Shown here in pieces: positions 1-5,918 of a stretch of DNA of 15,301 bases. Source of the DNA: Prevotellaceae bacterium (lineage in GTDB: Bacteria; Bacteroidota; Bacteroidia; Bacteroidales; Bacteroidaceae); NCBI GenBank assembly GCA_021153165.1, contig JAGKTZ010000044.1:1-15301 (forward strand), written 5' to 3'. Every line of letters starts with the position of its first letter. Position 1 is the stretch's first letter. The position numbers and the translations under genes were made by a program. The notes beneath the pieces are model-generated. The model was not told the origin of the DNA and did no database searches. It saw only the letters and a list, made by a program, of their open reading frames with translations.

Positions 1-74
1 AAAAGTTTTATGGAATTGCTTTCAAAGAACGCTTCTTTTTAAAGTCGCTCACCAGGGCGTTTCCTGATTAGCGA
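1..74 (-). ncRNA. Probable rRNA operon leader, 5' part, running off the window
   Basis: This is the transcript expected from the minus-strand promoter at 77-109. It begins near 74 with a hairpin: 5-bp outer arms TCGCT/AGCGA and a 6-bp inner stem ATCAGG/CCTGGT around AAACGC. It then reaches GTTCTTTGAAA, which resembles the boxA-like element in leaders of Bacteroidetes rRNA operons. No 16S sequence is present because the window ends first. Assemblies often break at rRNA operons, which fits the position. Assignment rests on the motif and edge position only; it could be the leader of another strongly transcribed gene. Confidence 0.45.
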
Positions 75-76
75 GT

Positions 77-109
77 GCAAAAGTACACACTTTTTTAATT
101 CTAACCAAA
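77..109 (-). promoter_or_regulatory. Minus-strand Bacteroidetes promoter for the putative rRNA leader
   Basis: Read on the minus strand, TACTTTTGC (77-85) matches the TAnnTTTG(C) -7 element. TTTG (106-109) supplies the -33 element, with a 20-base spacer. Predicted transcription starts near 74 and runs leftwards off the window. Confidence 0.65.
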
Positions 110-146
110 TCTTTTGATAAGAAAAATTAAAAGTGATGCACTACAC

Positions 147-247
147 AAAATGGCAATCTTGCACTAAATGTGCTATCTGCCAAACAATTAGGCGAAGCAA
201 AAAAATTACGCCCTATTTGTCGCACGCCCCGTTTTGAGAGGCGCAGA
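147..247 (-). ncRNA. Weak candidate small RNA on the minus strand
   Basis: A promoter-like pair lies at 250-281. The -7 element is GATTTTTGC, one base off consensus, and the -33 TTTG sits exactly 19 bases upstream. About 65 bases into the predicted transcript is a hairpin at 151-182 with outer stem TGGCA/TGCCA and inner stem GCAC/GTGC around ATTTA, followed by only four U residues. There is no ORF worth reporting. The imperfect -7 box and weak terminator make this less secure than the two units to its right. Confidence 0.25.
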
Positions 248-249
248 TT

Positions 250-281
250 GCAAAAATCACACTTTATTATTAACTGGCAAA
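250..281 (-). promoter_or_regulatory. Imperfect minus-strand promoter-like site
   Basis: On the minus strand TTTG (278-281), a 19-base spacer and GATTTTTGC (250-258) match the Bacteroidetes consensus except for G in place of the first T of the -7 element. It would drive the candidate RNA at 147-247. Confidence 0.3.
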
Positions 282-482
282 ACAAAAATTAAAGAAAAAT
301 ACATAAAAATGTTGAAAAACATAAAAACAGTGGGGTATTTGACAGCACAACAACCAGTATCTGAATCATGAAATGAGTATAAAAGCGTTTTGCTTATCAA
401 AAAAAACACCCTCAAGAAACGACTCAAAAAACTGTGCTAAAAAACAAGCAAAAAATTATCTAAGGCTTTTTTCAAATTTCAT
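282..482. other. AT-rich non-coding stretch with nothing identifiable
   Basis: About 200 bases rich in A runs lie between the promoter-like site at 250-281 and the palindrome at 483. I see no ORF of interest, no convincing promoter pair and no strong hairpin here. The right edge (about 463-482) shares a T6-AAATTTC string with the repeat that follows. Confidence 0.6.
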
Positions 483-527
483 TAGACCTTTTTTAAATTT
501 CGCGCCGGGAAATTTAAAAAAGGTCTA
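483..527. repeat. Perfect 19-bp inverted repeat, copy 1 of an intergenic repeat
   Basis: The arms at 483-501 and 509-527 (TAGACC, T6, AAATTTC and its reverse complement) pair without mismatch around the 7-base loop GCGCCGG. Because each arm holds a T6/A6 run, the structure could terminate transcription on either strand. The core AAATTTCGCG ... TTTAAAAAAGG and the following T6CAA string recur at 8491-8562, which suggests a dispersed intergenic repeat. Which transcript it would end here is unclear: no gene points into it from the left, and the small RNA at 575-651 already has its own terminator. Confidence 0.75.
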
Positions 528-574
528 GGTTTTTTCAAGAGGGGAAAAATACGGGATTTTTATAGTAAGGTGGT

Positions 575-651
575 ATATAAAAACAGGGAAGTAAAACCTC
601 CCTGCAAGGCGACGTGCCGTGGCACACGCTAACACATTTTCACATGTGCTG
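575..651 (-). ncRNA. Predicted small RNA (unit B), about 75 nt
   Basis: A near-perfect promoter at 654-685 should start transcription near 651. An intrinsic terminator at 584-604 followed by a U tract ends it near 575. Between them the RNA can form a short hairpin CACAT/ATGTG and a second GTGC/GCAC hairpin with loop CACG. No start-to-stop ORF of useful size lies inside. It does not look like a tRNA, SRP RNA or 6S RNA. Its promoter region is a copy of the one at 871-943, yet the transcribed sequences are not alike. Function unknown; it could also be a leader RNA. Confidence 0.5.
584..604 (-). terminator. Intrinsic terminator of small RNA unit B
   Basis: On the minus strand CAGGGAGG pairs with CTTCCCTG (8 bp including one G-U) around TTTTA, followed directly by TTTTTATATA (574-583). 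Confidence 0.7.
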
Positions 652-653
652 AC

Positions 654-685
654 GCAAAAGTACAAACAAAATCCAACCCACCAAA
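654..685 (-). promoter_or_regulatory. Minus-strand promoter of small RNA unit B
   Basis: TTTG (682-685), a 19-base spacer and TACTTTTGC (654-662) on the minus strand give a full match to the Bacteroidetes -33/-7 consensus. Sequence from about 663 to 723 is repeated with changes at 880-940. Confidence 0.75.
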
Positions 686-782
686 CATCAACACCACAAA
701 AAGATACTAAAATGAGATTTTTAGAGTAAATTCATCCTACTTTTTGTCCATCCTACCACAAATTAGAAAAATGGTGGAAAAA

Positions 783-868
783 TAAAAAAAGTCATCCGAA
801 GATGACTTCTGAGGTGTTACGATAAGGTTTCACCTCCCGCGATTCTCAGCGTGTAGTCCAAAAGGACA
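783..868 (-). ncRNA. Predicted small RNA (unit A), about 85 nt
   Basis: Transcription should start near 868 from the promoter at 871-902 and stop at the terminator at 789-808. The RNA opens with a hairpin GTCC-TTTT-GGAC and has a central stem CACCTC... / GAGGTG (831-836 with 811-816). It ends in a GATGAC stem closed by a TTCG tetraloop on the RNA strand. Three stacked hairpins, a good promoter and no ORF make a non-coding RNA the simplest reading. I do not recognise the family: it lacks the SRP tetraloop region and any tRNA pattern. It could instead be a promoter-proximal attenuator, but no gene follows on the minus strand before unit B. Confidence 0.55.
789..808 (-). terminator. Intrinsic terminator of small RNA unit A
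   Basis: A perfect 8-bp stem AAGTCATC/GATGACTT closes a stable UUCG loop on the minus-strand RNA and is followed by seven T residues (784-790, partly in the stem base). Confidence 0.8.
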
Positions 869-870
869 CC

Positions 871-902
871 GCAAAAATACAAATAAAATACAACCCACCA
901 AT
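871..902 (-). promoter_or_regulatory. Minus-strand promoter of small RNA unit A
   Basis: TATTTTTGC (871-879) fits TAnnTTTGC exactly. The -33 position, 19 bases upstream, reads ATTG (899-902), one base off TTTG. It is a diverged copy of the promoter at 654-685. Confidence 0.65.
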
Positions 903-957
903 CACTAACACTACATAATAACACTAAAATGAGATTTTTTAACAATTAACAACCCAA

Positions 958-1267
958 ATGGCACAACAAAGCCCCAGTATCACCAACATCGTACACCGAA
1001 TCGCTACAAGGCTCGAACGAGATGTCAACGACCGACTGCCACGACGGGTGGGGGTCATTGCAGTCAAGCACTTCAACCAAAAACTTCTGAGACAGTGGAT
1101 TCTGCAACAATGGACTAAGACCTTGGCCCGAGACCAGACGACAGCGAGAGGGAAAGGGGGCAGACCGACGACGCAAACCGCTCATCAGCGCAGCACCGCA
1201 CTTACAGTACACCACTAACATCAATAACGAAGGCCCCCTATCATCAAAAAAGGTGGTGCGCATGTAA
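958..1267 (+). pseudogene. Broken Mu-like phage virion-morphogenesis (tail completion) gene
   Basis: The ATG at 958 opens a reading frame whose LPRRVGVIAVKHFNQ segment is typical of phage virion-morphogenesis proteins (Mu gpG-like, Phage_tail_S) of Bacteroidetes prophages. The match then breaks at an A run near 1079-1083. It continues in the +1 frame from 1082 as NF-stop-DSGFCNNGLRPWP, then TRRQREGKGAD and KPLISAAPHL. This is what an NFRDSGF...GL.PW...RRQ...PL protein would give after one inserted base plus one CGA-to-TGA change. The frame reaches TAA at 1265-1267, but its last codons lie inside the rseP terminator, so the original homology probably ends near 1220. At about 100 codons it is shorter than the usual 150 or so, consistent with a decayed, truncated relic. 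No other phage gene is visible. Confidence 0.6.
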
Positions 1268-1287
1268 TTCTTTCACATACGCACCAC
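1253..1287 (-). terminator. Intrinsic terminator at the end of the rseP operon
   Basis: A 13-bp stem (1253-1265 with 1275-1287, one G-U) closes a 9-base loop. On the minus strand it is followed by C and six T residues (1246-1251). It lies about 40 bases after the rseP stop and is the expected end of the operon transcript. It overlaps the 3' end of the phage relic on the other strand. Confidence 0.85.
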
Positions 1288-1328
1288 ACATTATATATAT
1301 AAGATACAAATCTATCTAGAAAGTATAC

Positions 1329-2780
1329 CTAAAAAACAAAACGCAAGAGGTCGTTGAATATCGCATAACCCATGAGTGCAAAGAGTAGGATCATACCGAT
1401 GCTTTGCGCTATGCCAAGGAATTTGTCAGATGGCTTACGACGCGTAATCACTTCGTAGAGCAAGAAGAGCACATGTCCACCATCGAGAGCGGGAATGGGC
1501 AGGATATTCATAAAGGCGAGCATCAACGAGATGAAGGCTGTGAGCGACCAGAATCTGTGCCAGTCCCAAGCGTCGGGGAACATGCTACCGATGGCGCCAA
1601 AGCTACCAACGCTCTTAGCCCCTTCGGCTGTAAAGAGGTATTTCAAGTCTGCTACGTAACCGCTCAGCACTTCCCAACCATGAGCTACACCAGCAGGGAA
1701 AGATTCCAGGAAGCCATACGTCTGAGTGGTGACAGGATAATCTGCCATTGGGTTGTGCATAAAGATGCCCATACGGAAATCCTTGTCCAAATCAAATGTA
1801 AGTGTGTCGGGGGTAGTGGCACCAGCATGGAGCACTACTGCTGTGACACGACGCAAGGCGGCACTGTCGACTGGAGCAACGGTAGTTGCTGCTGTGCCTG
1901 AGCATGATGAAAGCAAGCCCTGTTTGGCAGGTTGTTGAGCAAGGAGAACGTCTCGTATCTGTCCCATCTTTTGGTTGAACTCATTCCATGTAGAAAGTGA
2001 ATCACCATTGAAAGCCAAAAGTTTATCGCCCGCCTTGATGCCTACTACTTCAGCAGGTCCTCCGCTTTGCACGCTATCAATCACTGCTGGTGCCAGAATA
2101 TCCATAAAACGAGGTTGAGACTGCAACATCTCAATCAAGTTGAGATCGCCTGGGAGTGAAAGTGCTACTTCCGTGCCCTCGCGCAACACAGTGACAGTCT
2201 TTGCTTCGGAGATATCGCGGAAGATGTTGGCATCGTAGAGTGTGAACGCCTTATCATCAGCTTTAATAGGAATATCACCATCGCGAAAACCGAGTTGCTG
2301 GGCCGTTTCGTTGAATTTGAAGCCATGAGTCATCTTGTCGATTGGAACGTACTCGCGGCCCCAAGTGAAAAGGATCATAGCGTAGATGAAGAGAGCCAAA
2401 AGGAAGTTGACCAACACACCACCGACCATAATGAGAAGACGTTGCCAAGCTGGTTTGTACATAAACATATTCTCGCGTGGCGTATCGTCTTTTTCCAATT
2501 CTTCGGCAGAGGTGCTCTCGTCTATCATCCCAGCGATGTTGACGTAACCGCCAAGGGGCAACCAGCCAATGTGATAGTCAGTACCACGCCAGGTAAAGAG
2601 GCGAAGCGTACCACTAAACTTCTTGAATCCGAGATTTATTGATGGGTCGAAAAAGAGGCAGAATTTCTTAACTCTGACCTTGAAAAGTTTTGCAAACAAG
2701 AAGTGTCCCCCCTCGTGCAAAAGAATGAGGATGGCAAAACACAGGATGAGTTGCAATGCTTTGATGAAAAATGTTTCCAT
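1329..2780 (-). CDS. rseP: RseP-like site-2 intramembrane zinc metalloprotease
   Basis: This is an inner-membrane protease that cleaves transmembrane substrates, in E. coli the anti-sigma factor RseA and remnant signal peptides. The protein has 483 residues. The N-terminal membrane helix contains the zinc motif HEGGH (residues 22-26, with E23 as catalytic base). LPLGGYV follows at about 74-80 and a second membrane helix at about 112-135. Two PDZ-type segments come next, the clearer one at about 231-268 (GGPAEVVGIKAGDKLLAFNG). The C-terminal pair of helices carries NILPIPALDGGH (425-436), whose Asp433 completes the zinc site. It is somewhat longer than the E. coli protein (about 450), partly through a Ser/Thr/Ala-rich insertion at about 283-325. 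It is the last gene of the murA-rimM-dxr run, 79 bases after dxr. The ATG at 2780 gives a start directly before the first helix, as expected. The substrate in this organism cannot be told from sequence. Confidence 0.96.
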   Translation of the reverse strand: METFFIKALQLILCFAILILLHEGGHFLFAKLFKVRVKKFCLFFDPSINLGFKKFSGTLRLFTWRGTDYHIGWLPLGGYVNIAGMIDESTSAEELEKDDTPRENMFMYKPAWQRLLIMVGGVLVNFLLALFIYAMILFTWGREYVPIDKMTHGFKFNETAQQLGFRDGDIPIKADDKAFTLYDANIFRDISEAKTVTVLREGTEVALSLPGDLNLIEMLQSQPRFMDILAPAVIDSVQSGGPAEVVGIKAGDKLLAFNGDSLSTWNEFNQKMGQIRDVLLAQQPAKQGLLSSCSGTAATTVAPVDSAALRRVTAVVLHAGATTPDTLTFDLDKDFRMGIFMHNPMADYPVTTQTYGFLESFPAGVAHGWEVLSGYVADLKYLFTAEGAKSVGSFGAIGSMFPDAWDWHRFWSLTAFISLMLAFMNILPIPALDGGHVLFLLYEVITRRKPSDKFLGIAQSIGMILLFALMGYAIFNDLLRFVF

Positions 2781-2830
2781 TGATTGATTTGTTTAGTTTT
2801 TCGTTGCTATATATTTGTTTTTAGAGCTTA

Positions 2831-2878
2831 CTTGTTAACTTGTTCACTCGTCCACTTTTTTACCTGTTCACTAATTCA
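2831..2878. repeat. Short degenerate GTGAACAAG-type repeats at the dxr 3' end
   Basis: Read on the minus strand, the last dxr codons and the following spacer contain AGTGAACAGG, AGTGGACGAG, AGTGAACAAG and TTAACAAG, a run of related 8-10 base units. The dxr stop falls inside the run, so the repeat encodes the last residues (ELVNR) and continues past the gene. Such units are a familiar feature of Bacteroidales gene ends. No hairpin or terminator is obvious in this spacer, so rseP is probably read through. Confidence 0.5.
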
Positions 2879-4014
2879 GTTGCAATACGTCGTGCTTCGC
2901 GGTCTGAATCAAAGTAGATTTCGAGTTCGGCTGAGTTAGAGAATGTAGCACGTTGCATGGTTTCGCTGATAATCTCTGCAATTCGTGGGAAAGCAATTTC
3001 TCCACGACGGAAAGCCAGATTGACCACCTCATTAGCAGCATTCATGATGCATGGCATATTGCCCCCTTGCGCTATAGCCTTATAAGAAAAATCCAAACAA
3101 GGGAAGCGGTGCATATCTGCTGGATAGAAATGTAGGGACTGGAGTTTGAAGAGATCCAAGCGGTTGTCCTGCATCGCAAGACGTTGTGGAAAACTGAATG
3201 CATACTGGATAGGGAGTTTCATATCAGGCACACCGAGTTGTGCTTTGACAGCTCCATCCTCAAACTGCACTGCCGAGTGAACGATGCTCTCGGGATGTAC
3301 TACGACCTCTACCTGTTCGGGTTTCACACCAAAGAGGTGGCATGCCTCGATCATTTCAAATCCTTTATTCATCATTGTGGCAGAGTCGATCGTAATCTTA
3401 TCGCCCATCGACCAGTTGGGGTGCTTCAAGGCATCAGCAGGCGTAACAGCCGAAAGTTGTTCGGGCGTAAAATTGCGAAATGGTCCACCTGAGGCTGTGA
3501 GCAGGATTTTTTCGATCGTGTTGACATCGTCTCCCACCAACGACTGGAAGATTGCCGAATGTTCACTATCTACTGGCAATATGGGCACTTTGTGCTTCAT
3601 AGCCTCTGCCATGATATATTCTCCAGCGACCACTAGCGTTTCCTTGTTTGCCAAAGCGATAGGTTTCCTGGCACGCAAAGCACTGACCGTAGGGCGTAAG
3701 CCGGCAAAGCCAACCATTGCTGTAAGGACCATATCTACCTCAGCACATTGGCAGACATCACACAACGCCTGCTCGCCAGTGTACACCTTGATCGGCAGAT
3801 CGGTCAAAGCATCCGACACATATTGATATTTATCCTCGGCGGCGATAACTACTGCATCAGGCATAAATTCGCGTGCTTGCTTGATCAGAAGATCTGCATT
3901 GCTACCCGCCGTCAAGATATAAGCTTCAAATTTATCAGCATGGGTACGAATCACATCCAATGCCTGAGTACCTATCGAACCAGTCGAACCAAGTATCGCT
4001 ATTTTTTTCTTCAT
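2860..4014 (-). CDS. dxr: 1-deoxy-D-xylulose 5-phosphate reductoisomerase
   Basis: This enzyme converts DXP to 2-C-methyl-D-erythritol 4-phosphate with NADPH, the first committed step of the MEP isoprenoid pathway in the cytosol. Numbering from the ATG, 384 residues are encoded. The NADPH-binding loop GSTGSIG lies at 9-15 and ANKETLV at about 122-128. The metal and substrate site VDSEHSA has D149 and E151, and the third metal ligand is E223 in IEA. The flexible-loop region is HPNWSMGDKITIDSATMMNKG (198-218), followed by HPESIVHS at 240-247. All key residues are present and the length is normal for the family. The frame can be extended three codons to a TTG at 4021-4023 that overlaps the rimM stop. 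I prefer the ATG at 4012-4014, because MKKKIAILGSTG is the usual N-terminus and it leaves a 5-base gap to rimM. The 3' end runs into short repeats. Confidence 0.97.
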   Translation of the reverse strand: MKKKIAILGSTGSIGTQALDVIRTHADKFEAYILTAGSNADLLIKQAREFMPDAVVIAAEDKYQYVSDALTDLPIKVYTGEQALCDVCQCAEVDMVLTAMVGFAGLRPTVSALRARKPIALANKETLVVAGEYIMAEAMKHKVPILPVDSEHSAIFQSLVGDDVNTIEKILLTASGGPFRNFTPEQLSAVTPADALKHPNWSMGDKITIDSATMMNKGFEMIEACHLFGVKPEQVEVVVHPESIVHSAVQFEDGAVKAQLGVPDMKLPIQYAFSFPQRLAMQDNRLDLFKLQSLHFYPADMHRFPCLDFSYKAIAQGGNMPCIMNAANEVVNLAFRRGEIAFPRIAEIISETMQRATFSNSAELEIYFDSDREARRIATELVNR

Positions 4015-4019
4015 TTTCT

Positions 4020-4553
4020 TCAATCATTTATTTCCAAAATCCCTGGAGGCAAATCGAGAACAATAAAACGCTCTGTCACCGAAAACTCGACCAGGAAATC
4101 ATCGTGATAAGGCACCAGAAAAACCTCATCATTAGCATTACGAATCGTAAGCAAGATGTTCATATTGCGATCATCCACCTCCTCGACAATGCCTAAAACT
4201 TTTTCTTCAGCATCGTAGACGGTAAAGCCAGTCAGTGCTTTCCACGAGCGAAGTTCTGTATCCTCGTCGTCAGCAGGCAAGGCATTTTTGGGGTAAAACA
4301 CCTTGGCACCCATAATGCGTTTTGCCTCATGCTCCGACTCTATATTTTCGAAATGAAAGATGGCCGTTTGGTCGTTTTTAAATCTATATTCTGTCCAGAA
4401 GAAAGGCACCAATATACCATCCATATCAAGGACTAAATATTCGGCATCACCGCGATCGAAAGCATCGTCTGTAAAAAGGATTTCCACATCGCCGCAAATA
4501 CCACGCCATTTGCTCACTTTGCCGATATAAAAAACTTCTTCGTCTCGTATCAT
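4020..4553 (-). CDS. rimM: Ribosome maturation factor RimM
   Basis: RimM binds ribosomal protein S19 and helps maturation of the 30S head domain. The 177-residue protein has the two expected parts. An N-terminal RimM barrel begins with the characteristic IGKVSKWRGICGDVEI (10-25), and a C-terminal PRC-barrel at about 103-172 contains LTGFTVYDAEEKVLGIVEEV and VPYHDDFLVEF. Length is normal. Its ATG overlaps the murA stop in an ATGA, implying translational coupling, and its TGA is 5 bases before the dxr ATG. In many bacteria rimM lies with rpsP-trmD-rplS; here it sits between murA and dxr, the arrangement I know from Bacteroidetes. The sequence is diverged from the E. coli protein, as usual for this phylum. 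Confidence 0.93.
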   Translation of the reverse strand: MIRDEEVFYIGKVSKWRGICGDVEILFTDDAFDRGDAEYLVLDMDGILVPFFWTEYRFKNDQTAIFHFENIESEHEAKRIMGAKVFYPKNALPADDEDTELRSWKALTGFTVYDAEEKVLGIVEEVDDRNMNILLTIRNANDEVFLVPYHDDFLVEFSVTERFIVLDLPPGILEIND

Positions 4554-5857
4554 CCGCGTCTTCTGATTTTTGCACCAAGTGCACCAAGTCTTTGTTCTAT
4601 ATCTTCATAACCGCGGTCTATTTGTTCCACGTTTTCGATTTGGCTTGTTCCCTCTGCGCTCATTGCCGCAATAAGCAAAGCAATACCCGCACGAATATCA
4701 GGACTCACCATACGTTTGCCACGTAGCCTCAAGTTATTATCATGTCCCACGATTACGGCACGGTGTGGGTCACAAAGAATGATCTGTGCACCCATTTCTA
4801 TCAAATTGTCGACAAAGTATAAACGACTTTCAAACATCTTTTGATGCACTAAAAGTGTTCCCTTTGCTTGTGTCGCAATGACGATAAAGACACTAAGCAA
4901 GTCGGGGGTAAGCCCAGGCCATGGCGCATCAGCCAAGACCATAAACGAACCATCCAGGAAACTTTCGATTTCGTAATGTTCGTGACGTGGTATATACAAA
5001 TCGTCACCTCTACGTTCCATTTTAATTCCCAAGCGAGAGAATGCTTCGGGTATGATGCCTAAATTTTCAAAAGAGACGTCCTTGATAGTTAACCCATCTC
5101 CGCACATAGCGCCCATACCAATGAAACTACCCACTTCTATCATATCAGGCAAAATCTTGTGCTCAGCACCATGCAGTGCTTTCACACCTTCGATAGTCAG
5201 AAGGTTAGACCCTACCCCACTGATTTTAGCACCCATAGCCACAAGCAGCTTACAAAGTTGCTGGATATAAGGTTCACACGCAGCATTGTATATCGTTGTA
5301 GTGCCTTCTGCCAATACAGCTGCCATCACAATATTGCCTGTACCTGTCACCGAGGCTTCATCCAGAAGCATATAGGCACCTTTCAATCCTTCAGCCTTAA
5401 TAGCAAATACCCCCTCTTCGCTATCATAAGAGAACTCTGCTCCGAGTTTCTTGAAGCCAAAGAAGTGTGTATCCAACCTTCTGCGACCTATTTTGTCACC
5501 GCCAGGTTTTGAAAGCACCGCATAACCATATCTTGCCAAAAGCGGCCCAAGCAACAGCACACTACCTCTGAGGCGAGAACAGCTATCCAGGAATGCCTGA
5601 CTTTTCAAGTAATCTAAATTCACGTCTGCTGCACAAAAAGTAAAATCCCCCTTAGCATTTTCCACCACACTCACATTCATATCCCTCAGCAATTGAATCA
5701 GATTGTTTACATCCAATATATTGGGGATATTCTTGATACGTACACTATGCTTGGTCAGGAGTGTTGCACAGATTACTTGCAAAGCTTCATTTTTGGCACC
5801 TTGCGGAATAATGTTTCCTTTCAAACGATGTCCACCCTCTATGATAAATGTTGACAT
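4550..5857 (-). CDS. murA: UDP-N-acetylglucosamine 1-carboxyvinyltransferase (MurA), Asp-type
   Basis: MurA transfers enolpyruvate from PEP to UDP-GlcNAc, the first committed step of peptidoglycan synthesis. It is a 435-residue cytosolic protein with the inside-out alpha/beta barrel repeats of the EPSP synthase family. Visible landmarks are QGAKNEAL (K22 and N23 bind substrate), the active-site loop PGGDKIGRRRLDTH at 118-131, TGTGNIVMAAVLAEG in the middle, PWPGLTPDLLS with the catalytic Asp region, and SPDIRAG near the C-terminus. In the active-site loop the residue that is Cys115 in E. coli is Asp121 here (codon 5495-5497). That variant keeps activity but removes the fosfomycin attachment point in other Asp-type MurA enzymes. 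The gene follows DUF4290 by 61 bases and overlaps rimM by 4. Only one murA is visible in the window. Confidence 0.97.
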   Translation of the reverse strand: MSTFIIEGGHRLKGNIIPQGAKNEALQVICATLLTKHSVRIKNIPNILDVNNLIQLLRDMNVSVVENAKGDFTFCAADVNLDYLKSQAFLDSCSRLRGSVLLLGPLLARYGYAVLSKPGGDKIGRRRLDTHFFGFKKLGAEFSYDSEEGVFAIKAEGLKGAYMLLDEASVTGTGNIVMAAVLAEGTTTIYNAACEPYIQQLCKLLVAMGAKISGVGSNLLTIEGVKALHGAEHKILPDMIEVGSFIGMGAMCGDGLTIKDVSFENLGIIPEAFSRLGIKMERRGDDLYIPRHEHYEIESFLDGSFMVLADAPWPGLTPDLLSVFIVIATQAKGTLLVHQKMFESRLYFVDNLIEMGAQIILCDPHRAVIVGHDNNLRLRGKRMVSPDIRAGIALLIAAMSAEGTSQIENVEQIDRGYEDIEQRLGALGAKIRRRG

Positions 5858-5918
5858 ATCTTATTTTGTATATTTTTTAATTTATTTTTTGAAATGAAAT
5901 TAATAGCACATGCGATCA

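Larger units (their letters stand above)
652..943. repeat. Duplicated promoter region: imperfect direct repeats at 652-723 and 870-943
   Basis: The two stretches share CGCAAAA-TACAAA-AAAAT-CAACCCACCAA, then CAC-A--AACACTAAAATGAGATTTTT with scattered substitutions and small indels. Each carries one minus-strand promoter in the same relative place, so the duplicated unit is a promoter with about 40 bases of upstream sequence. Only the two end segments are repeats; the sequence between them (724-869) is not. Confidence 0.7.

Noticed and set aside
783..868. Unit A RNA as a tRNA, SRP RNA or 6S RNA
   Set aside because: There is no cloverleaf or TTCGAAT-like T loop, no SRP GGAA tetraloop region, and the length is far below 6S RNA.
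560..943. The repeated segments at 652-723 and 870-943 as a CRISPR or transposon end
   Set aside because: There are only two imperfect copies, no regular spacers, no inverted termini and no transposase; each copy is a promoter region.
946..1263. A 105-codon minus-strand open frame opposite the phage relic
   Set aside because: It is the antisense of the relic, its composition (many Cys, Arg, Ser) is not protein-like, and the opposite strand explains the sequence better. Its first codons also fall in the rseP terminator hairpin.
2831..2878. The dxr-rseP spacer as a terminator or CRISPR-like array
   Set aside because: The units are too short and degenerate for an array and I find no hairpin with a T run.
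3284..3826. A 180-codon plus-strand open frame inside dxr
   Set aside because: dxr on the other strand is an unmistakable full-length enzyme; the antisense frame has no recognisable motif or promoter.
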